Shown piece by piece: positions 55,971 through 64,000 of a stretch of DNA of 64,000 nucleotides. The stretch's first letter is position 1; the number at the start of each line of letters is the position of its first letter. The notes beneath the pieces are model-generated. The model was not told the origin of the DNA. It saw only the letters and a program-made list of their open reading frames with translations, and did no database searches. The translations under genes and the position numbers were made by a program. The DNA comes from Gonocerus acuteangulatus (taxonomy: Eukaryota > Arthropoda > Insecta > Hemiptera > Coreidae), in assembly GCA_946811695.1 (NCBI GenBank), contig OX328128.1, positions 26,816,510-26,880,509 of the forward strand, written 5' to 3'.

Positions 55971-56925
55971 AATTTATTACATTTAACATCCATTTCATAA
56001 CGTAGCGTTAATAAGTAGGTTAACGTAAATTACAATTTTAATTACGAATCACAAAAAACGTGATATACGATCAGTTGTCAATAAATTATCCGTCAATAAA
56101 ATATTCTATGGTTGGAAAAATTGAAATATAAAATAATTTGACTCGTAAATGTTACAACAATTTCAGCTGTAAAAAAACCCATTTACATTTTTGATAGTAT
56201 AATTTCTTTTTTCTATTTGTTGTCTTATATATAATAATTCCGCTTTTACCTCATCAATTCTATTTTTTATCTCAAATTGATTCAAATTGAAAAAATGTAC
56301 TCCATTTCCTATTATTTTGTTTGATTTATACTAACATTTATGCAACAAATTGGCCCTAAATATGGCACAAAATTGATTCTAAATAATTTACGTCATGAAT
56401 CGGACATTCAAATGAAACTATTGGCCTTTGATATTTATTATTATTAGAGTAAAATTTATAATCGAAATAATTATATATATTGACGTATTATAATGTTAAA
56501 ATATATGATTTAGGAATAAAAAAAAATAGCTATTAAATAATATTTTGTTTTCTGGTCCATCGGGTGCTAAGTTCTGAAACGTCCATTAAATCATCTTTTT
56601 TTTCAATTCCCAGTTACTTGTATGTATTTCATATGATTCGATTTTTTTTTATAAATACTCGAAAATCAAGTACTTGGTGACGACCATGAATTGTGGAAGA
56701 ACAAATTGACATTCCGTGTGTGTGTGTATGGATACATGGATTTGAGGATGGTATGCACGAATATATAAGGTTAGATTCTTGATTTTGATGTATACTTTAT
56801 CCGTTTTATATTTTATTATTATTTTAATTTTCTGCCTCTACTTGCGATGCGTGATTGGTAGGTCAGTATTTTCTTTTTTGTTTTTTGCTTACATTAATTA
56901 TTTTATAATTCACAACAAATTAATT
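55971..56925. other. No recognised feature
   Basis: Very AT-rich. No second copy or coding motif was found. Confidence 0.35.
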
Positions 56926-57175
56926 TTAAAATAATTGTATAAACATATAAAAGTCAATTATCTGTGTGATGTTTAAGTTGTCCTTTAGCGGTTCTTTAAG
57001 GCTTTTCGGGGTCCCGTCAGCTTCGCTTTCTTTTTGGAAGACAGGACAGTGGAGTAGGATATGTTCGACAGTAATAATGTCAAGGCAAGTGTCGCATGTT
57101 CAGGGGGGGGGGGGTGAGCCTCGTAATTAGTGCTTGTGTCCAATGCGCAGTCTTGTAAGAACCACTTCATTTTAG
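56926..57175 (-). pseudogene. LINE ORF2 C-terminal tail (RNase H-bearing type)
   Basis: On the minus strand the frame reads VVLTRLRIGHKH, a stop, then after a frameshift in a run of Gs/Cs (about 57103-57113) CDTCLDIITVEHILLHCPVF and a polar tail to a TAA at 56926-56928. TRLRIGHT...CxxC...T(V/I)xHILxxCPxF is the known C-terminal zinc-knuckle region of I-type LINEs and parallels 13649-14185. The knuckle is almost intact (C-C-H-C). The rest of the element is not present on the 5' side. Confidence 0.8.
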
Positions 57176-57234
57176 CGTAAATATGCTTTAGCGATGACTA
57201 AACTCGAAAAAGCGTTACAAAAATTCGTTGTCGT

Positions 57235-57490
57235 TTAGAGCCTTCTGCTCAAATTCAGGAACATAAATATGCATTAGCTCCATCCGACTAACCTATGTAA
57301 TGTACTATATAACATACAGTCTTCTTTTCCGTACATGACCACCCCGCCAGCGCGAACGCCAGAACATTTTTGTAACTTTTTTTTTTTTCACTTTAGTCAT
57401 AAAGCATATTTATGCCATAAGAGTCCGCTGGCGGGGTGGCCATGTACGAAAAAGAAGACTGTATGTTATACAGTACATTACATAGGTTTG
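57235..57490. repeat. Host repeat G, unoccupied C target site, with inverted arms
   Basis: TTTAGAGCCTTCTGCTC ... CATACAGTCTTCTTTTCCGT continues directly into ACATGACCACCCCGCCAGCG. At 8517-9710 the same sequence is split by a C element at the TTTT. The segment 57291-57354 is also repeated in inverse at 57427-57489 (GCTGGCGGGGTGGCCATGTA ... GTACATTACATAGGTT), forming a stem of about 63 bp with a 72-bp loop. Confidence 0.85.
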
Positions 57491-57833
57491 TTTTATCTTT
57501 ATTTTATTATTTCTCTTCAAAATAATTGTATACAAACCTTTTCATTTTATTGTAAATTCTCCTGCACCCTTAGGTTAATGGATTTTCAATTGCACTTATT
57601 TAAATAGGTAACGACGGCCCAGGTGGTCAAAAATCAAGTAACAAAACCGTTTTTCATTTGTTACCGATATTTTATTAATTCAATTGCTTATTATTGTTTG
57701 CGGAAAAAAACGTCAAACCATAAACCTGTTTTCGAATGTCAGTCAATAATTCAAAATTGTAATTATCCTCACTTATCTGTCTAACCACAAATAAACATTT
57801 GATAAAACCATCTATCTATCTACCCCTCCATCA

Positions 57834-57836
<3 letters not shown>

Positions 57837-57889
<53 letters not shown>
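57837..57889. repeat. (TA)n microsatellite
   Basis: A pure TA tract immediately upstream of a LINE tail fragment; it is not inside a recognisable C or D element. Confidence 0.9.
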
Positions 57890-57894
57890 TATAC

Positions 57895-58305
57895 AAACTT
57901 GGGAAAACCGCTGGACAAATACTAACAAAGGGACACACTTAAAGCTATTCATACCGCAAATTCAAACATATTTAACAAAAAAAAAAACAAATTATGACTG
58001 ATTTTTACACAACACAACTTGCCAAAGGACATGGCTCAATAAACTCATACTTACGCCGTTTCAAAATCACAAACAGAAACATTTGACCATGCGATTTTCT
58101 TACGGTAAAAACTTACCAACACTTAGTATACGACTGCCGACTACTAATACAGGAACGGACAAAATTAAAAACGACAATTATGAAACAAAACGGAGTCTGG
58201 CCGTCACCAGAACAAACTCTGTTTATGTGCCATAATAAGGCATTAAGAGAATTTGCTGAGCAGCTTTACATGGCAATGGGAAGATTGAATACCTATTACA
58301 AATAA
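57895..58305 (+). pseudogene. LINE ORF2 C-terminal tail, second type
   Basis: The frame WENRWTNTNKGTHLKLFIPQ (57899 onward) is followed after a frameshift by TDFYTTQLAKGHGSINSYL, RRFKITNRN, a TGA, then PCDFLTVKTYQHLVYDCRLL and a tail to a TAA near 58304. This is the known order W..RW...G..T...PDF..TQ..TGHG.F..YL.RF....C.C...Q...HL...C of Jockey/R1-type ORF2 C-termini. The TGA falls where the first zinc-knuckle Cys would be, so a Cys codon has become a stop. Confidence 0.83.
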
Positions 58306-59734
58306 AATTTGGTATTAAGCATTTTATGTGGTAGTACAAAAATTTAATTTTTTCTAATTTTAAATCTGGTTGATTATTCATTTATTCTTTATTATTCATT
58401 TTTTTTTTGTTTTACTTCATTTTTATATTCTGTTCTTTTGTTAATTTTTCTCCATTTGTTGTATTTTGTATAGTTTTCATTTGTAAACTTTTAAATTTTA
58501 ACTAAAACTATTAATATGTTTTACATATGTTAATATACAAATGCAAATGATATGCTGTTTTTTGCATGAGACTTGCAGACAAAAATAAAGTCCCTTCTTG
58601 CAGGGTTACTGTAAGGAGGAAACAAATAAAAATGTATATATATATAAACCTTATCTTCGTGCATACGTTAAATTCATTAAAACTTGTTTTGCCACCGATA
58701 CCTAAGTTCTCTCTGTATTGAGTAACCGCGTATGAAGCAGCCCTGGAGGATAGGTAGGCATATAACCTTGTAAGAAGGTTATACCGATCGGTATTTGAAT
58801 TATTCTCTATTGTACTTACTAATTGAAGGAAATGCTACATTATTTTTCTATTTAATTAAGACAAATAAAACGTTTAATTATGCCATTTATGATCACAGCC
58901 AAACGACAAACATGAACCAAACAAACGTTTGGTTCATAGTAATGCTCCGAGGACCATTACTATTGTTCGTAACTAAATACAAACTGGATTTTCCATTGGT
59001 ACATATAATATTAAGAAAGTGTAATATCATGTCAGTTATTGTAAACAAAATTATAATGGAAGGTGTAATATTTCTTACTATTTAAAAGGATTTTATTGTA
59101 GTGAATAAGTGTTTTTTATAGTAAATAATGGATTTAATAGAGGCCTATAAAAGGTTAAATCTAATAATTTTCAGAATTACTTTCATATCATTGGTTGTTG
59201 GAAAATACTTAGGTTTGTTAAGATTAGACTTCCAAATAGTTTTTTGTTTAAATAGACAAAGAATGTTAAAATAAGGAGTTCGGATGAGGTATGGTTTGGT
59301 GTAATTGTTTGTTGATTTATGTATAGGTAGTAATTTAGTTCCAGCTGCAGGTGTAAGCTACATTATTGCTTAGGAACATTAGAGTAACTTTTCTTATCCT
59401 TCTCAAAGGAAAATGAAGGATTGTTTCTTTAGATTACAGGAGGAAGAAAGATATCTTTCTATTAAGTAAAAAAGGAAGGAATACCCAGCCTGTTTAGGGC
59501 GTGTATCTTTTCAAAGGATGTTATCCTTCCAAGCATGGGGTTGGAGGAATCATTTCTTGCTAGGGATGCGGAAGAAGTCAGGATTTGGCAAGATGGAGGA
59601 ATCTATCCAGGATGACATGGTTTCATTAGGATTTTAGGATTGTTTATAGAGTAGTAGTGTACAGGAATTGGACAAGGACTAGGAGCCTTGAGAGCGCATG
59701 CGATGTTAAGGTTATCCATCTTAAAACATACATA
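58306..59734. other. No recognised gene; two adjacent short palindromes
   Basis: TGAACCAAACAAACGTTTGGTTCA (first 20: TGAACCAAACAAACGTTTGG) at 58912-58935 and AGTAATGCTCCGAGGACCAT with TACT at 58937-58960 are near-perfect hairpins side by side, inside an open frame of no recognised family. Confidence 0.4.
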
Positions 59735-60420
59735 TATTTCTGTTGATGGTTGTTAATGTTTTGAGAATGATAAAGCAGGACGTACACAATCTAAATTGTC
59801 CTGAAGCACTAAAAGCTGTGGGGTTGAGGTTGACTCCTCGTGCCATGTTGGAAGATATGGTGTACCGTGAAACTGAAGAACACCAACGGAGCTAAAGATA
59901 TGCACAAAGCTAAAATATAGACGACAAGCCTACATATATAGTGGTTTTGGCCTCTGTTATACCGGAGTGCCCAGAAATTCTAAAGGACCTCAGAGAAATC
60001 ATCACAGATTTAGAAAAGGGTTTCCTTATAAAGCAAGTAGAACTGGATGTGTTTATAGTGTACTGGTAAATTGTGAGACTTTGGCTGTACCTTTGTAAGC
60101 AACTTGGGGTTTTTTGGGTACTGGAGATAGTTGGATTACCTAGAAAATTATACTGGAGGGGAAGATTTAAAGCCAGAGAACAATTTATTCAGGAAATATG
60201 TTTCAAAACAATACAGATTTCTTGTTTAAATGTGCCTACAGAAGCTAACAAAGATGGACAAATTTATAACATAGATAAGTTGAAAAGATAGAAGATTGAG
60301 GCCCTAAAATATGCTTCGAAGACTTCTCAGCACATGTCGAAGTTACTGACTAGCAAACGGCCTACATGGTTATATGGAGCTCCCACAGGACAAACCAAAG
60401 AAATAGAAACACCCACAGCT
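59735..60420 (+). pseudogene. Unrecognised decayed coding region
   Basis: Consecutive plus-strand segments look coding. 59740-59899 reads LNCPEALKAVGLRLTPRAML then EDMVYRETEEHQRS and a stop. 59920-60068 reads DDKPTYIVVLASVIPECPEI then LKDLREIITDLEKGFLIK and a stop. 60145-60290 reads KLYWRGRFKAREQFIQEICF, then ISCLNVPTEANKDGQI and a stop. 60291-60400 reads KIEALKYASKTSQHMSKLL then TSKRPTWLYGAPTGQT. Stops and frame changes separate them. No domain is recognised. A transposon polyprotein or a host gene remnant are both possible. Confidence 0.35.
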
Positions 60421-60914
60421 ATAAATGTGAAATAGAACCTCCAGACTCTGGGAGAAGGCGAGGCCGGGTGTTCGTATCGATCTATATCCACAGACGGGCT
60501 ATGCCTATAGGGGTTGCGGATGCAGTCACTCGCTCTCGGGTAATCTCATCCATCTCTAAAGGCTACGAGCTATCTACGAATAGCCTTCCTATTGTCTAAA
60601 TATAATTATATATACAGGTGTACTCACCGTGCCCAGCCACTGGTCCGAGTCGCTGGCCCGTCCATTTCGGGCTTAGACGGGCTACTGCTGGGTGTGACCG
60701 CGCATGCTGTGTTCGCTTCCCCCCACCCCTCTCTCTACCCTCCCTCTCGCTCGCTCGCTCCCTCTTTCTCACTCCATCCTTTTACCCAAAATTTCACCTA
60801 AACTCATAGCGATATTAGGAAAACAACACATTAGCAAGACAAATTTTCTTTGCTTTTTTCCTACTCCACTGTTGTCTTGTAAACATATTTTGGGCTCAAT
60901 TTGAAATATACTAC
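60421..60914. other. GC-richer stretch, no recognised feature
   Basis: 60600-60790 is markedly more C-rich than its surroundings (CCCTCTCTCTACCCTCCCTC). Open frames in two registers there reflect composition. Confidence 0.35.
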
Positions 60915-61767
60915 AAAAAGTCCGACTCGCAGGAACTGCTTCATTTTCATATCTCTTGTGTCATTGGCAAATTAATAGAAGCAGTTCTTCGTGAAAAATA
61001 TAAAATCCCATCTCAAAGAGAAGGAAGATTTAAGGCGCCACAACAGGAAACTGATACTATTCTAAGCGGAAATGACTCCAAACGTTTCTCATTTTCATAC
61101 TTTATTAAAATACTAATTATACTTTTAAATGCAATTAATAATAATAATAACCAATTAAAACATTATGCAAACAAAATGCCGTTGAAAAGAACAAAACTAA
61201 CAATTTTGAAGTTTTAATCACTTATTTCTCGGATTGACATCGCCCCATCGAAAATTACATTTGAATCTTTTCTGTAGGGAATTTAGTAAGCTTTCGAATG
61301 GTCACCTTCCACTTACTACGGCTTCCCGACCGTTTTCGAGATATTTTAGAAAATATACGAAAATCACATAACTTTATATGCCTGTTAATGAAATATTTTA
61401 TTTCTAGCACTTCTTGAACTCCAAACGGTTTGCCAGGCGCATCGTCAGTGAGCTAGACGATCTATTGCATTAGCAGGATGAATTTTTAAAATTATTTAAA
61501 TAACACATGCACAAATTACTTAGTGACAATCGCTATTGCCATCAATCCTGATAAAGAACCATCTGGAGAGTATATTCAATGCACCTGCAGTTGACAACGT
61601 TACTGGATCCTAGTTGGCGACCGTGCAGCTACGCGAGAAATCCTGATTCGAAGAAGAAATAATAATCTTGAAACCATTGCTGATTCATACGACGCTAAAC
61701 AATATCCACTAATGTTTTGGAAGGGACAAGACGAATATTGCTATAAATACATATTCACTACAAATAC

Positions 61768-61819
<52 letters not shown>

Positions 61820-61965
61820 ACACACAAATTGGAACCACCATTGTATTCGTTGTCTAGGGGTTCGGAAACGTAACATTTTCTAGTCTGCACTTCCGGCTTA
61901 CGTTACCAGGTCAACCTTATAAGCGGGGTCCCTCCCTATGGAGGGAGGGACGGACCGCGCTAAAA
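60915..61965 (-). mobile_element. Family D element, complete, carrying a Helitron ORF scrap
   Basis: It ends CAGTTCCTGCGAGTCGGACT plus T on the minus strand at 60915; the subterminal GCGCTAAGA is degraded. The 5' end TTTTAGCGCGGTCCGTCCC is at 61965. (TA)n lies at 61770-61818 in the usual place. The body from 61430 to 61770, where other copies have ordinary D text, holds plus-strand Helitron Rep-related coding remnants (separate entry), opposite in direction to the element as I have oriented it. Confidence 0.8.
61432..61768 (+). pseudogene. Helitron/Helentron Rep-helicase fragment, frameshifted
   Basis: Successive frames give, in order: SELDDLLH, stop, QDEFLKLFK (about 61446-61500); AIAINPDKEPSGEYIQ (61532-61579); NAPAVDNV (about 61578-61601); and VGDRAATREILIRRRNNNLE with TIADSYDAKQYPLMFWKG, then QDEYCYKYIF (61613-61768). 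This is the sequence order I know from Helitron-type proteins just upstream of the Rep (Helitron_like_N) domain: L.ELD.LLH..N..(I/L)KLFK, then DK.P.GEH...(N)AP, then VGD....RDI(V/I)L..R...L..I.(D/E)....YD.LQYPL.F..G.DGY. Frameshifts and stops mean it is dead. The rolling-circle HUH motif and the helicase are not present. Confidence 0.72.
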
Positions 61966-62376
61966 GATAGAATAGGGTCCTAATGGACTTACTTTCAAGT
62001 AGGTGGCTATGATATGATAAGAAAAAGAAAATGGAAAAAAATATCAAGAGACTAAATTTTAAAACGATTTTCTCAATTTGCCAATAATAATAATTCTAAT
62101 ATTATTAAAAGAATTAAAAGTCTTTGGGATTTATTTATGTACAATGGCTGAAGGCAGCCGAGTAATAGAGTTACAGGTAGCAGGTAGTAATAAATCACAG
62201 ATCCTTTCACACTAACTAATAGCTGATTGATATCAAAACATTTCATTAATCACATCTTCAATGCTTTCAAGCTCACAGCTTCTTCACAAAAAATAACAGG
62301 TATATTTAATCGATTTCATTCAATATACTTGTAGGAAACTTTTTCGATTGATTATAATACCATCTAAATATTATTT
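61966..62376. other. No recognised feature
   Basis: No repeat or coding motif. Confidence 0.3.
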
Positions 62377-62930
62377 AAAAGTCCGACTCGCAAGAACTGC
62401 CTCATCTTAGTAAAGTAAAGGAATAGAATAGTTATTGGTATAGTGGAGCTTTAATTATCGTATTAAAAATATAGTCTATACTAGCTGTGCCCGCGTGGAT
62501 AGTGACTTAGGGAAGATTTTTTGGATACATCTTTCGGTTTATTTTGGACTATAAACACCGTCGTAAGGGTATTTAAAAAAAAAAACACTTTGCAGTAATG
62601 CTTCTCTATACACGATATTAGACGTATAGCCGTCGGGGATCGAGCATACAGGCTGCAAAACGTGACAGAGCCACTTAGCTGACCCCATAGGGATTGTTAA
62701 GCCCTTGTGTGTATAGAGTGTCTGATAGACAGCAGACAAACAGACACAAATTCTAAAAATCATTGTTTTACGCACTATTGCGTTGATAAAGGCCCCAATA
62801 GTATTTTTTTCCCCCTCATACCTTTCATGTACAGACAGCGAACCGTTAGAATTTTATTATATGTATAGATAAAAATATACTGGGGCATATAATTACATAA
62901 TTCAACCTAAATATTCAGAACTAAAACGTA
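62377..62930 (-). mobile_element. Family D 3' fragment interrupted by a Helitron
   Basis: AAAAGTCCGACTCGCAAGAA and CTGCCTCATCTTAG are the D 3' end in minus orientation. After the nested Helitron the text GGGGCATATAATTACATAAT and TCAACCTAAATATTCAGAAC resembles 37483-37522 in another D copy. The adjoining D element starts at 62930. Confidence 0.6.
62481..62869 (-). mobile_element. Canonical non-autonomous Helitron, 389 bp
   Basis: The minus strand starts TCTATACATATAATAAAATT preceded by A, and ends CCACGCGGGCACAGCTAG followed by T. These match the A|TC...CTAG|T rule. The 5' end is close in style to the 10.8-kb Helitron (TC...ATATAAAATTCT). The 3' hairpin is weak. Non-coding. Confidence 0.78.
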
Positions 62931-63744
62931 AAAGTCCGACTTGCAGGAACTGCGTCATTCATATCCCTCGTGCTATTAGAAAAGGAATAGAGGCAGTTAT
63001 TGGTAGGTTATTATCATTCGTAAAAAATATAAAATAAAATCTCAAAGAGAAGGGAGGCGCCAGAACAGGAAGCTGCCAGTATCCTAAGCGGAAACGGCTC
63101 CATCCTCTGTTAGAACGTTCGCACTTGCATGCGCTATAACACTGTTTCACGTTTTCTTAATTTGTTTTACTGAAATATTCATTCAACTGTTAAATCCAAT
63201 TAAAACAACAATAAGAACCAATTAAAACGTTAGGTAAACAGATACAAAAACCCATTCAAAAGAGAAAACCTAACAATTTAAAAGTTTCAAGGGCTTATTT
63301 CTCGGATTGACAACGCCTCATCGAAAATTACATCAGAACATTTTTTGCAGGGAATTTAGTAATCTATCGAATGGTCCCCTACCACCTACAATTACTTCCT
63401 AGCCGTTTTCGAGATATTTTAGAAAATATACGAAAATCACAAAACCTTATATGCCCGTTAATGAAATATTTTATTTCTAGCACTTCTTGAACTCCAAACG
63501 GAACCACAATTTAACTAACTTAGATTAGATGAATGTGAAACGTCTGGAACAAGTTTCAACTGAATTAATCGTTTCGGAATGCCCATACTGCAAATTAGTT
63601 TTCCGAATGATTTCATTCGTTTTCCTACGTTAAGGAACCTATGAAACGAGTAGGTACCTGCAAGTATATTAACTCGTAATTAAGCGTTCCGATTTGTTTC
63701 GTGCGACCATTTCTGAGCCGTCAGGAGCGCGAACCACGCGAATT

Positions 63745-63792
<48 letters not shown>

Positions 63793-63921
63793 AATTCGTA
63801 CCACCGTTATATTCGGATCTGAAACATGAAATTGTCTTATCGGCACTTCCGGATTGCGTCATGAGGCCAACCTCATAAGCGGGGTTCCTCCCTATGGAGG
63901 GAGGAAGGAACCATTCTAAAA
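62930..63921 (-). mobile_element. Family D element, complete (about 0.99 kb)
   Basis: 3' end CGCAGTTCCTGCAAGTCGGA (minus strand) at 62930. Body words: CAGGAAGCTGCCAGTATCCT and GATTGACAACGCC. (TA)n lies at 63747-63791, then GGCACTTCCGGATTGCGTCA and GAGGGAGGAAGGAACC, ending TCTAAAA at 63921. This copy carries no Rep scrap, although its flanking body (TTGAACTCCAAACGGAACCA) is the same as at the Rep junction of the 60.9-kb copy. Confidence 0.78.
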
Positions 63922-64000
63922 ACTATAAATACTTATTTCACTGTACAATGCATTTCAAAAGAACAAAAAATTAAAAAGTGAAGTAAATAGGGAAAAAAAG

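Noticed and set aside
60592..60809. Overlapping plus-strand frames in the C-rich stretch as a promoter-proximal exon
   Set aside because: Two registers are open at once, which points to base composition. No start context or splice signal could be argued.

Overview
The window is non-bacterial, AT-rich, repeat-saturated DNA with no intact protein-coding gene that I can identify. The content suggests an animal, most likely an insect or other arthropod: Jockey-type, I-type and RTE-type non-LTR retrotransposons, tRNA-derived SINEs, TIR-type MITEs, Helitrons, long (TA)n arrays and several private satellites. A hemipteran-like insect is a guess from general repeat character and is not demonstrated. 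Most open frames here are short, start at non-ATG codons, or are the two strands of (TA)n or tandem repeats; I left those out.

The dominant component is two families of non-autonomous elements that I interpret as Helentron-derived (HINE / DINE-1-like). Family D starts TTTTAGCGCGGTTCC and ends with a subterminal inverted copy of that start, a CGCAG-TTC-CTGCG hairpin and GAGTCGGACTTTTT. Family C starts TTTTAGCACTTTCCTC and ends with its inverted copy, a GCAG-CTC-CTGC hairpin and GTGACGGACTTTTT. Both carry a (TA)n microsatellite at a fixed internal position, so most TA arrays here are transposon parts. An unoccupied relative of one C insertion site lies in the same window (57.3 kb). One D copy (60.9-62.0 kb) contains a decayed fragment of a Helitron Rep/helicase reading frame. 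At least two canonical Helitrons (A|TC...CTAG|T) are also present (10.8 and 62.5 kb), one of them with an exact empty site in a neighbouring duplicate.

Layout: 0-2.3 kb foldback repeat and Jockey 3' end. 2.9-8 kb D elements, a 94-bp tandem array and a diverged repeat (E). 8.6-11.8 kb C element with a tandem segmental duplication and nested Helitron. 12.9-14.6 kb SINE, MITE and I-type LINE with target-site duplication. 16.3-16.9 kb RTE-like RT remnant. 17.5 and 21.4-22.9 kb I-type RT remnants, the second interrupted by a Jockey insertion with a 13-bp target duplication. 19.6-20.4 kb 161-bp repeat. 24.5-30 kb palindrome, 124-bp array, C and D pieces and three adjacent TIR elements. 30-34.3 kb SINEs plus an unrecognised decayed minus-strand coding region. 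34.5-40.6 kb D elements and a Helitron end array. 40.7-42.6 kb a ~0.7-kb-arm palindrome. 42.7-46.2 kb C element and a 134-bp satellite. 51.8-54.7 kb an inverted minisatellite. 55-64 kb C element, LINE tails, an unrecognised decayed coding region and nested D/Helitron elements.

There is no operon-like gene cooperation to describe. The story is of repeated nested transposition, with several insertions datable relative to each other from target duplications and empty sites.
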